Source of the DNA: Paraburkholderia mimosarum LMG 23256 = NBRC 106338
GTDB taxonomy: Bacteria > Pseudomonadota > Gammaproteobacteria > Burkholderiales > Burkholderiaceae
Direction of reading: 5' to 3'
DNA length: 64,000 nucleotides
NCBI RefSeq assembly: GCF_000739815.1
Contig: NZ_BBJJ01000027.1
Coordinates: forward strand, 33,670-97,669
The notes under the pieces are model-generated. The model was not told the DNA's origin, ran no database searches, and saw only the letters and a list, made by a program, of their open reading frames with translations. How positions within the stretch are numbered: the first letter of the stretch is position 1; each line of letters opens with the position of its first letter. Shown piece by piece: positions 6,761 to 14,457 of the stretch. The position numbers and the translations under genes are program-made.

Positions 6761-8461
6761 TCAGGGGGCGTCAGGTTCAGACGCTCGCGCGAAGTACTGG
6801 CCGCGCCTTGCCATCTCCTGATAGCGCTGCGACGCGCCGGCAGGCAGTGTGAGAATCGTTTCGTTGAGCCAGAAACGCGCCGATTCGATCGCTGCATGGC
6901 CCTGAACGCGGGCAAACCACGCGTGGTCGAAAGAGCAGGTTACGAACTCGCATGCCCTTGAAGCGTCGACATCGAGGTGGTCCGTCTCCTCGAAGTAGAC
7001 AGTGCGCTCTCCACCGGTCGTCTGGGCATACGCCGAAACCCGCTCCGGGTACCGATACGGGTTCCATTGCTCAGCCACGTAGTCGCGAAGCCCATCGGTC
7101 GGTGCCTCAGCATCGAAGCGGCCAACCCGGTACCAGCCGTGCAGCGGGATGGGTACTTTCGGAAACGCTTCGACCTGTGGAACACGGTAGCGGCGCCCGA
7201 GGCGATGCACTTCGTACCACGCTGATACGGCCGGAAACGCGTGCGGCGCGTAGTGATGCATCGACAGCATGAAGTCGATCGCCACCAGTTGCGCCGGCGT
7301 AATCATTTCAAACTGCACTTCACACAGATCGCGATTTGCCGGTGTGTCGGGGATGCGGCCACTCGCCAGGTCCGCATCGTGTTGCCCGGCACGTTCCACT
7401 TCGAGCGCATCCAGGGTGAGCAGATACCTCAGAAGGCTCATCCTCTCCTGAAACGAGAGAACGTCGGGCTGAACCCGGATGTAGCCGCTCTCGCTCAATG
7501 ACCGGCCGACCAGCTCACGCCTGCCGAGATCCCATTGCGTTGCAAGCAGGTAGTTCCGGAAGTCGTTAAGACCCGACATATATTCATGCTCAGGCTCACG
7601 CACCATCGATTCGAGCGACCGGTCGCGCTCACCAGCGACGCAACAGAAGACGCAGCCGAACCTGGACCCGCAGGCCGCACGCTGGCCGTCCTCGCCGAGT
7701 ACCACCCCGCACATTCCATCGTTGGCCGCACGGTAAAGATCGGACAGGCGCTCGATGGTCTGTTGCGAGAACGGACACGGGAAAGGCCGCTTCTCTTCCT
7801 CAGAAAACAGCGTCAGCATCGTCCACACGTCGTCGGCGCTCCACTCACGAAGCGGTGAGACGGCGAGCGCGCCGCGCGTGTCACGCACGGCTGCCGTCGC
7901 GCTTTCACCGCGCTCACGCATCGCCGCACCGCGCGAAGCACTCTCGACGAGGCGGTTGCCCAGCACCGTCACGATCTCGCGATCGCCACGCGCGGCCGCA
8001 TCGCGTTCGAGCGCCGCTCGCAGACGCCCCTGCGGGATCAGCTTCCAGTCTGTCGCGCATGCGCGGGTGCGATTGCCGTTTCGTACACCGTTTTGCGGCG
8101 TCCGTACCAGCGTGCCGCGACCGATGGTCGATACCACGAATTGCGCCGCAAGCGATGGCGTGGCGATGTGGGTCGTGACAGTCAGCGCCTGCCTGTCGGC
8201 AAAGTCGTCAATCTCTTCGAGCATTGTCTGGATATGGCGGGCGAGACTGCTGTTCTCGATCGTTGTGTCGGCGGTCGAGATGAAATGAGCCGGTTGAGCT
8301 TCGCCGGCGAGGCCGATACGGCGCACTGCCTCGAGCATGAGAATGGTGGCGCAGGTCGAGTCCTTCCCGCTTACGGTGCCACATAACGGATGGCCCGCTC
8401 GGATAAGGGCCATGAGCGCCGCGATTGCAGCCTCCATCTTGAGGATGATTTCGTCAAACAT
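6761..8461 (-). CDS. PAPS-reductase/DndC-like ATP-pyrophosphatase family protein
   Basis: 566 aa. An N-terminal PP-loop SGKDST (31-36) replaces the usual SGGKDS; RACATDWKLIP (133-143) matches the conserved Cys-x2-D-x-K region of DndC/PAPS reductase-like proteins; C264, C270, C273 and C274 (CGSRFGCVFCC) could hold an iron-sulfur cluster. In DndC such proteins activate sulfur for DNA phosphorothioation; others reduce PAPS. The long C-terminal half (about 300-566) has no recognised domain. ATG at 8461 has GGAG. It lies between an unknown gene and a DpdA-like gene, which suggests a nucleic-acid modification role over assimilatory sulfate reduction (inference). The 3' end overlaps a short out-of-frame reading stretch ending at 6667. 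Confidence 0.75.
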   Translation of the reverse strand: MFDEIILKMEAAIAALMALIRAGHPLCGTVSGKDSTCATILMLEAVRRIGLAGEAQPAHFISTADTTIENSSLARHIQTMLEEIDDFADRQALTVTTHIATPSLAAQFVVSTIGRGTLVRTPQNGVRNGNRTRACATDWKLIPQGRLRAALERDAAARGDREIVTVLGNRLVESASRGAAMRERGESATAAVRDTRGALAVSPLREWSADDVWTMLTLFSEEEKRPFPCPFSQQTIERLSDLYRAANDGMCGVVLGEDGQRAACGSRFGCVFCCVAGERDRSLESMVREPEHEYMSGLNDFRNYLLATQWDLGRRELVGRSLSESGYIRVQPDVLSFQERMSLLRYLLTLDALEVERAGQHDADLASGRIPDTPANRDLCEVQFEMITPAQLVAIDFMLSMHHYAPHAFPAVSAWYEVHRLGRRYRVPQVEAFPKVPIPLHGWYRVGRFDAEAPTDGLRDYVAEQWNPYRYPERVSAYAQTTGGERTVYFEETDHLDVDASRACEFVTCSFDHAWFARVQGHAAIESARFWLNETILTLPAGASQRYQEMARRGQYFARASEPDAP

Positions 8462-8530
8462 GATTGCTCCGGTTCGCGGAGCGCTCCCAGCGGGGGGAGC
8501 GTCCCCGCACGGGTTGATAAAAAGAAGGTT
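8462..8530 (-). promoter_or_regulatory. Intercistronic structured leader (copy 5)
   Basis: Minus strand: U-rich CUUCUUUUUAUCAA, then a GGGGA...UCCCC and GGGAGC/GCUCC fold directly before GGAGCAAUC and the ATG. Corresponds to the U tract and hairpin 3 of the family. Confidence 0.45.
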
Positions 8531-9020
8531 AGTCAGGCAGCGCCGCCATTTCCTCGATCATCTGGCGATGGGTAATGAGGCCTTCCTGATGCCTTTGCAT
8601 GACAGCCGAGCGGCGAACACCTCGCGTCCACCGGGCAGTCGATGCGATGCGATCGAGCGCTCCACAATCGGTCACGCTGTAGCCCATTCGCAGCATCTCT
8701 TCGACCGCCTCCTCTACGGAGTCGAAGCAGAGATGGCCAACGAATCCATCAATATCGAACTGCTGTATCCGCCACGTCCTTTCGCCCGACGCGTCCGGGA
8801 GCACGAAGGCCCATGACTGGCGATCCTTCATCCGGCATTCAACTCCAATCGGCTTACCGTCAAAGGCAGCCATAAGTTGTTGGTAGGCGATCTGCAGTGG
8901 ACGTGCGACTTCGCGCAAGTGACGCGCGAAGTCCTCCGGAAGGCCGCGGCGGGACGCTTTGCTGACACGTGCCCAGGAAGCGGACACGTAACGTCGCGGG
9001 CTGTGAGTGGTGTTTTTCAT
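8529..9020 (-). CDS. Hypothetical protein, 163 aa
   Basis: No family recognised. Basic N-terminus (SPRRYVSASWARVSKASRR), a central part VLPDASGERTWRIQQFDIDGFVGHLCFD resembling a small beta-sheet with a following amphipathic helix (VEEAVEEMLRMGY), and a helical C-terminus. ATG at 9020 with GGAG. It begins the leftward run 8529-6761-5620 and has the complete structured leader with its own candidate promoter, so it may be the first gene of the modification-type cluster. Confidence 0.7.
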   Translation of the reverse strand: MKNTTHSPRRYVSASWARVSKASRRGLPEDFARHLREVARPLQIAYQQLMAAFDGKPIGVECRMKDRQSWAFVLPDASGERTWRIQQFDIDGFVGHLCFDSVEEAVEEMLRMGYSVTDCGALDRIASTARWTRGVRRSAVMQRHQEGLITHRQMIEEMAALPD

Positions 9021-9125
9021 GACGGCTCCGGAAAGAACAGGAGCCTTCCCCCGACGGGAGAAGCTCCCGTGAGGAAAAAAGATGCCGGCAGTGCCGGACG
9101 GTCGATGCGCGATAAGCGCGGGTGA
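9021..9125 (-). promoter_or_regulatory. Structured mRNA leader (copy 6)
   Basis: Minus strand: hairpin 1 GCGC-UUAUC-GCGC (9107-9119), AUCGACC, hairpin 2 CCGGC-ACU-GCCGG (9085-9097), CAUC and a six-U run, hairpin 3 CGGGAGC-UUC-UCCCG region, then GGAG before the ATG. The full set of family features is present. GGTATCG lies a little upstream of hairpin 1, as in copies 1 and 2. Confidence 0.6.
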
Positions 9126-9308
9126 ATCAACAGCGTAACCCCGATACCCAGGCCGGTCAGCCGGAAATGATGCTCAAATCGCGGTCTCTTTGCGCAAGGC
9201 AGGATACCCGATCAAGGTCCATCATCGGTGACGTGGACGGCACCGACGGAACAGTCGACCGGTTGTGTCGGCGTACACGCCGAACTTACTCGCCCCACGC
9301 CAGAGCAC

Positions 9309-9335
9309 TTGACTTCCGCTCTCGCGCTGTAGTCT
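9309..9335 (+). promoter_or_regulatory. Backbone promoter, TTGACT-N15-TAGTCT
   Basis: TTGACT 9309-9314, 15-base spacer, TAGTCT 9330-9335, upstream of the DUF5131 gene. Same spacing and -35 as at 4033, 14234, 15864, 26895 and 31063. Confidence 0.55.
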
Positions 9336-9486
9336 CGAAGAGATGACTGAACGTCGTGAAATATCTTCCCTTTTCACACACACCGTATATGCCTGCCCGA
9401 ACCTGTTCGCAGCCAGCCCCGAACGAAATCCCGCCTCGCGCGTCGCCCGCGCGCCGCCAGGCCATGCAGACCGCGAGGAACTAGAG

Positions 9487-10488
9487 ATGGAAAACACAAC
9501 GATCGAGTGGGCTGACCACACGCTGAACCCGTGGGAAGGTTGCCAGAGCGTGAGCCGCGGATGCGACAACTGCTACGCTCAGGCGCGCAACGCCCGGTTC
9601 TCCCGCGGCGTCGCGCCGAACTGGGGGCCGGGCGCCCCGCGACGACGTACCGCACCGGCGACGTGGGATCACGCGCGGCGATGGAACGCGAAGCATGAGG
9701 CGTTCTTCGCGATACACAAACGTCGGCAGCGTGTCTTCTGCGCTTCCCTTGCGGACGTGTTCGACAACGCCGTGCCGGATGCGTGGCGCATCGACCTCTT
9801 CCAGCTGATTGCCAAAACGCCCAACCTCGACTGGCTGCTGCTCACGAAACGTATCGGGAACGTGCGAGCGTACATGCAGCGTGACGGACTCGCTTTCGAC
9901 CTCATCGCCGGCGGCAACGTATGGCTTGGTGCAACGGTAGTCGACCAGATCGAGGCTGACCGCGACGTGCCAAAGCTGCTTGCTACGCCAGCGCGTGTGC
10001 GCTTCGTCTCGATGGAGCCACTGCTCGGACCGGTAACCCTCCCTTTCGATCGCATCGCGCAATGGAACATGCTGGCCGCCGGACACAACCAGACCAACGC
10101 ATCGGCGTCGATCGACTGGGTAATCGTCGGCGGAGAGAGCGGTCCGAACGCCAGGCCTATGCATCCTGACTGGGCATCGTCGCTTCAAGCGCAGTGTGCT
10201 GCGGCGGGTGTGCCCTTCTTGTTCAAACAATGGGGCGAATGGATACCCGCACAACATGCGAGCGCCGAGCAACACGCTCGCGCAAAAGCCTCCGGGTCGA
10301 TGTCATGCTTTGGTCGGTTGCGCGACGGAGCCGACGCGGTGATCCTGTCGGGCGACGACGCATACATGCTGAAGGTCGGCAAGAAGCACGCGGGCCGCTT
10401 GCTCGGCGGCGTCACGCACAACAGCTTTCCGGAAGACGGCGAGCGTGGTACCGACGCTCGCGCCCGAGACGGCAAGCACGTTTTTTAA
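9487..10488 (+). CDS. DUF5131 (phage Gp37/Gp68-like) three-Cys-motif protein
   Basis: 333 aa. WEGCQSVSRGCDNCYA gives Cys19, Cys26 and Cys29, the three-Cys signature of this family, thought to bind an iron-sulfur cluster and act as a radical-SAM-like enzyme (known only by inference). Further family landmarks: VFCASLADVFD, LDWLLLTKR, VWLGATV, VRFVSMEPLL and WVIVGGESGPNARP. ATG at 9487 is preceded by GAGGA; upstream in-frame codons lack support. It is divergent from the leftward DndC/DpdA-like cluster. Its usual partner TcmP is not seen here. Likely acts on nucleic acid or nucleotide, substrate unknown. Confidence 0.85.
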   Translation: MENTTIEWADHTLNPWEGCQSVSRGCDNCYAQARNARFSRGVAPNWGPGAPRRRTAPATWDHARRWNAKHEAFFAIHKRRQRVFCASLADVFDNAVPDAWRIDLFQLIAKTPNLDWLLLTKRIGNVRAYMQRDGLAFDLIAGGNVWLGATVVDQIEADRDVPKLLATPARVRFVSMEPLLGPVTLPFDRIAQWNMLAAGHNQTNASASIDWVIVGGESGPNARPMHPDWASSLQAQCAAAGVPFLFKQWGEWIPAQHASAEQHARAKASGSMSCFGRLRDGADAVILSGDDAYMLKVGKKHAGRLLGGVTHNSFPEDGERGTDARARDGKHVF

Positions 10489-10516
10489 TCAAGCACTATC
10501 CGTGAGGAGAGCAGTT

Positions 10517-11203
10517 TTGCAAGGGATGGAATCCAATACGGCAGCGTTCCATGAAGCCGCCGCGGCGCCCTGTCTTAACAAAGAAGCGGCGATTGCCCTT
10601 CATACCAGAATGACCGAGACGGGCAGCACTTCATATGATTTCGGGCTGTTTTACGAAAGCATGCTCGTGGCCGGCGTATGGGCGAGCGGTGCCGAAATGG
10701 CCCGGGATGTGAAGATTCAGGCGAGTCGCGTCTACGTAAAATGCAGGCTGACTGTGGTCCCTCAGGCGCTCGCGGACTTCTTCGGTCGCGCACGGATTAC
10801 CGGTTCGCTCGCCGAGACCGTGGATTTCGCCCTGCGTTACTGCGGCCACAGTGGTCCGTCACGGTTACTCGAGCGCGCAGCGCTGATGCCGCCGAACGCG
10901 ACCTTCGATGAAAAGGTTCGGGCCGTATTGAGTGTGGTCGAAGATGCCCCCCCGCCCAACGCGCCCCGTTTCGAACTGGTGAAGGAATTCGGGCTCGCGC
11001 ATCTCAGACGCTCGTCCATTGCCCATCACAAAACCATGAAGCACGGGAACCACGAGATCGCGGAATTCGCTTTGTTCTATACCACCTGCCTGAAAGAGAG
11101 AATCTGGGCGAATGTGGGTTCGATGGCGAGAGCGTTTGGGATGCCAGCGCCCTTGATGCGTCAGGTGCTTACCCTGGCCGACCACCCCGAGGGAAATCTC
11201 TGA
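10517..11203 (+). CDS. Protein with two ParB/KorB-like helix-turn-helix modules
   Basis: About 228 aa. TTG at 10517 has AGGAGA 6 bases upstream; ATG at 10526 is the alternative. Two regions share a pattern: SYDFGLFYESMLVAGVWAS...MARDVKIQASRVYVKCRL near the N-terminus and IAEFALFYTTCLKERIWAN...MARAFGMPAPLMRQVLTL near the C-terminus. The first aligns clearly with YEFGVFYRTMLTQGLWRS...IAKDLGLSRAHVTKTLSI of the ParB-like protein at 49882. It therefore looks like a regulator or partition adaptor with duplicated DNA-binding domains. It lies 28 bases after the DUF5131 gene and may share its transcript. Confidence 0.65.
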   Translation: MQGMESNTAAFHEAAAAPCLNKEAAIALHTRMTETGSTSYDFGLFYESMLVAGVWASGAEMARDVKIQASRVYVKCRLTVVPQALADFFGRARITGSLAETVDFALRYCGHSGPSRLLERAALMPPNATFDEKVRAVLSVVEDAPPPNAPRFELVKEFGLAHLRRSSIAHHKTMKHGNHEIAEFALFYTTCLKERIWANVGSMARAFGMPAPLMRQVLTLADHPEGNL

Positions 11204-11300
11204 TCTCGCGTTCGCTTTCCGACCGTGCATGGTTTAGCCAGCGAGTAAGAGCACCTGCACCGCTCACCTTGCAGTTTTGAAACCTTGCGGTCAGTGGATA

Positions 11301-12002
11301 ATGGCGGGTAACCCATCCACTCCAACCGCCATGTACGAGCAGCTCATTCCCTGCGACCACTGCGGCGGCCGCCCCACAGTCGGCCGCTCCCAACGCCTCG
11401 TCTCGTTCCTGCCCGACCCGACATACGACTATACGCAATGGGGACGCCTCGCCGGCCCGCCCCTTATTGGCGACACCCTGCCCCGGCCGCCTGAAGCCCC
11501 GAAGACGGAGCATCTGGTCTGCATCTATTGCGCCGACTGCGGCATGCAGACCCCGTGGGAAGCCGTCGCGCCCAACGAACGTGCAGCCATGGACCGCGTC
11601 GGCGAGCTGTGGAACCGGCGCCTGAACCGTCCCGAGGCCGAGATAACCGATCTGCAGCGCCTCGTTGAACGTGAGGTCGGCGTTCCCGATATTCCGGCTG
11701 TCCTCGACCTGCTCTCGCGCACGAAGGGGAACTGGGATGAAATGGGCCCGGTCTTCGCCATGCTCGCCCGCCGCCTCATCGACGCCACCATCGTGACCTT
11801 CGACGGCTGGCCCATTGAGCCGGTCCTCCAAGACGCCGCCCGCTATCGCAAGCTCGTGCAGCTGGTGAAGTGGATTCAGATCGAGGGTCAACGCTACGCG
11901 GAGTTCCCGCGCATCTACTCGCCCTCGGAGAACGGCGAACTGCTCTTCGAGGACTGCCTGGCCGTGGCGATCGATTCCCTGCCCGACCGCGACCGCTGGT
12001 AG
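11301..12002 (+). CDS. Lar-like (restriction-alleviation type) zinc-ribbon protein
   Basis: About 233 aa. LIPCDHCGGRPTV near the N-terminus, CIYCADCGMQTPW about 65 residues on, and ERAAMDRVGELWNRR follow the Lar pattern (CxxCGG, CxxCG, then an Ala/Trp-Asn-Arg box). Phage and plasmid Lar proteins can modulate type I restriction. The C-terminal 120 residues (DIPAVLDLLSRTKGNWDEM..., DSLPDRDRW) are extra and not recognised. The start is uncertain: ATG at 11301 or 11331; neither has a strong ribosome site. Confidence 0.6.
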   Translation: MAGNPSTPTAMYEQLIPCDHCGGRPTVGRSQRLVSFLPDPTYDYTQWGRLAGPPLIGDTLPRPPEAPKTEHLVCIYCADCGMQTPWEAVAPNERAAMDRVGELWNRRLNRPEAEITDLQRLVEREVGVPDIPAVLDLLSRTKGNWDEMGPVFAMLARRLIDATIVTFDGWPIEPVLQDAARYRKLVQLVKWIQIEGQRYAEFPRIYSPSENGELLFEDCLAVAIDSLPDRDRW

Positions 12003-12012
12003 TGGGCTGCAC

Positions 12013-12041
12013 AAAAAAGAGACCGGCCATCGAGACCGGTC
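12013..12041 (-). terminator. Terminator downstream of the integrase
   Basis: GACCGG/CCGGTC stem (12021-12026 with 12036-12041) followed on the minus strand by TCTTTTTTG. It lies about 135 bases after the integrase stop codon. Confidence 0.6.
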
Positions 12042-12174
12042 GAGAATTGTTCTGGCTTTGTTCGAGAGGCCACCAGAACCGAGAGACAGTTCCTATTGTC
12101 CGTCCTCCCGCGTCATTAGCCGCCTCGTATCGTTCGTTGTTTGATACTCATTCGCGGCGGCGCGCTGTGCCACC

Positions 12175-13305
12175 CTATGCCGACGCGAGCAACCGGTAGA
12201 GCGCCTGCCGCGAAATCCCGAGTGCTGTCGCCGCGTGAGACTTATTGCCGCCTGCTGCCGCGAGCGCGACCACGGCCTGCTCCGGTGTCACCACAGGTTT
12301 CGCGAGCCGCTCCTGCCGCGCGAACGTCGACAGGTACGCATTCGCCTTCGTCACGCGACTATGCCCCGCCGCCTCGACCACCCGCCGCATCGCTTCTGCA
12401 TGACGCGCAGGATCGGGACGCTCGCCCACCCGCTTCACCGGCGCCGCCACCCCGGCTACCTTCTCATAGAGTTCCTGCAGATACTGGTGACGCAGGCCGT
12501 GGCTCGTCACGCCGAGTCCCGACTTCGTAATCCCGTGGCGCTCCATCACGTAGTAGTACCAGTCGCGCCACTGCCTGAGCCTCCTGTTTTCCGGCACCGT
12601 CGAACCGGTGACCGGATTGGAAAGACGAGCCGCCTCCTCGAGCACCGCGACCTTGGTCTCCAGTGGCAATTCGCGCGGCCGTCCGCCTTTGGTTCCGCGC
12701 GTCACAGCGAGGAATTCAACGTCCTTCACCGCCCGCTGCGGCTGGAGCATGAAGCTCTCTTCGAGGCGAAGGCCAAACGCGGCCTGCAGTTTGAGCTGCA
12801 CCGCGACGCGCGGGCAGGTCCCACCGATCTCCGCGATCTTCTGCGTCGCGTTCACGCCGTTGGCTTCCCACGACTTGTCCACTTCCGCCACATATGAGCG
12901 GACCAGACCGTGTTCACGTCGGTCCACATAGTGTGCGAGCGTGCCGACCATTTCCGGCTTGTTGATCCAGCCAGCTAGCGCGCGCAGGTACGTCAGCTTG
13001 TTCTCGATCGTGCCGCCGCTCTGTTGTGCAGAGACCCACTTCTCGACCAGCCACGCCACATGCTTCTTGCGCAGGCTCCACGGGCTCGCCAGCGCGAACC
13101 CACCCTCGCGCAGCTCCACGAACGCCTTGCAGATCGCGCTCGTGCGACGCTCCTGCGTCTTGATCGAGAGGGCCTTTCCGCTGATGCGCGTGCGGCTGTG
13201 CACCGCCGAGACGTGCTTGTCGAAAAGGCGGATCAATTCTTCTGCGACTGTCGGCGTCAGACGATGGCCCCGCACCACCGCGCGTACATTCAGGATCGCT
13301 GCCAT
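12175..13305 (-). CDS. Tyrosine recombinase with Fis-type C-terminal helix-turn-helix
   Basis: 376 aa. Catalytic residues visible: Arg in FGLRLEES, HGLRH (HxxR), GHSR and the nucleophile Tyr in NAYLSTF. The N-terminal part fits the core-binding domain of the plasmid integrase-domain family. After the Tyr there is a tail with AVVALAAAGGNKSHAATALGISRQALYRLL, a Fis-like helix-turn-helix. ATG at 13305 has a perfect GGAGG. It could resolve plasmid multimers or move an element; no attachment repeats were found around it. Confidence 0.85.
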   Translation of the reverse strand: MAAILNVRAVVRGHRLTPTVAEELIRLFDKHVSAVHSRTRISGKALSIKTQERRTSAICKAFVELREGGFALASPWSLRKKHVAWLVEKWVSAQQSGGTIENKLTYLRALAGWINKPEMVGTLAHYVDRREHGLVRSYVAEVDKSWEANGVNATQKIAEIGGTCPRVAVQLKLQAAFGLRLEESFMLQPQRAVKDVEFLAVTRGTKGGRPRELPLETKVAVLEEAARLSNPVTGSTVPENRRLRQWRDWYYYVMERHGITKSGLGVTSHGLRHQYLQELYEKVAGVAAPVKRVGERPDPARHAEAMRRVVEAAGHSRVTKANAYLSTFARQERLAKPVVTPEQAVVALAAAGGNKSHAATALGISRQALYRLLASA

Positions 13306-14015
13306 GCTACCTCCGTTGTCCGCCGGGCCCCAACCCCGGCCATGTTCCCCTGCGCGAGCCGAATGACGCCCCTGCCCGACGTCCGGTACCTGCTCGCACA
13401 GATCGAATTTCGTGCCGCTCCACCTTGCGGCTTCGCCGTTGTCCCCGGCGCGGGATGTACTGCCTTCCTGTCCTTTAGCGATTCCATCCGATCAGCCAGC
13501 CGCACGGAAGAGATGCGTTCCGACTGTCCACCTGCTGCGGCGCGGGGCGTCGCGCTTCGCGCATCACCGTCCCGCGTTCACTGCTGCTGCCGCCTGCTGT
13601 GGCTACCCGACCGACCCCGGACGCGTTCGTGCGTCTGGGCACCGCGCAGGACCATTGCGGCCTGCGGGTGCCCGGGCCAGCTGCCGGGCAATTCCTGTTG
13701 CGCTGTTCTGGTTACGGTAGCGCGCACCGTTCTGTCTTCCGTTCAGGGAGTCGCGAAACACCGGCGTTGCCGGCGCGCAAGATCTCCCCCGTCCCCAAGC
13801 ACGTTCACGTCAGCCGCGGTGTATCGGGCCTCCTGAACGCACCCAGCATGTGTGCTGAAAGGACGTGTGTAATGCGCGTGAGGCAGGTCGCGGACTGTCC
13901 AACTGTCCGCGTCCACATTCGCTCATCGCGCATCATCGCGGCGGACACCCGCCGATCGTATGGATATCGCACTGTCCGGTGGTCCTCATGGTGGACCACC
14001 GTGGACTTGACGCGA
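13306..14015. other. Long intergenic region with dyads, no supported gene
   Basis: About 700 bases between the integrase and the orphan leader RNA. Open frames here have poor composition and no ribosome sites. Visible structure: GCGGAC/GTCCGC dyad (about 13890-13911) and GGTGGTCC/GGACCACC dyad near 13979-14001. A 65-codon leftward frame (MESLKDRKAVHPAP...) overlaps the integrase start but is unconvincing. Confidence 0.4.
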
Positions 14016-14160
14016 TTGAAAAAAAAGCCGCCTCACGATGGAGCGCGGACAGTGGGGTAAAACGTGCCCTTGCGGGCGGGGGGATGGTGGCCGGTTGGCC
14101 AGAGAGAGGACGCACGAAGTGCCTTGCACTTCAGGTCGATGCGTCAGGGACGCGGCAGGT
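14016..14160 (-). ncRNA. Orphan copy of the structured leader (candidate small RNA)
   Basis: Minus strand: hairpin 1 GCGUC-CCU-GACGC (14141-14153), AUCGACC, hairpin 2 GAAGUGC-AAG-GCACUUC (14116-14132), pyrimidine-rich tract, GGCC/GGCC and GCCC/GGGC folds, ending in eight U (14019-14026). No convincing leftward gene follows. It may be a free regulatory RNA or a leader left after gene loss. Confidence 0.45.
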
Positions 14161-14233
14161 ATTGCCAAGAATAGCCGCCCGACGCAAGCGCGGCAGACCA
14201 AAAGCTCACCAGAACAGGGCCGCTTTCGCTGAC

Positions 14234-14260
14234 TTGACTTCTCGCAGCGCTCGATAGACT
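14234..14260 (+). promoter_or_regulatory. Backbone promoter, TTGACT-N15-TAGACT
   Basis: TTGACT 14234-14239, 15-base spacer, TAGACT 14255-14260, about 200 bases upstream of the ParM/StbA-like gene. Member of the six-promoter set. Confidence 0.6.
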
Positions 14261-14457
14261 GGTCACAGCAATGTTGGAGCAAAACATGGAGTTGCCTGGC
14301 ACTGCGATGAATCTCCAGCAATTTCATGGAGATTCATCGAGCGCCGGTCTCATCCTTCAGCTTTGCCTCGTCATCGCTCTCTCGCACAGCCAAAGCCACC
14401 GCGTTTGGCCGTGCACCCGATCCAACCCGTTTGACCCTGTCCGAAGGAACACACGAC

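Noticed and set aside
6761..8461. Assignment as assimilatory PAPS reductase (cysH)
   Set aside because: Too long (566 aa), has the DndC-like Cys pattern, and no cys genes are near.
13412..14257. Several rightward open frames of 100-150 codons
   Set aside because: No ribosome sites, composition unlike proteins, and they overlap dyads and the orphan leader.
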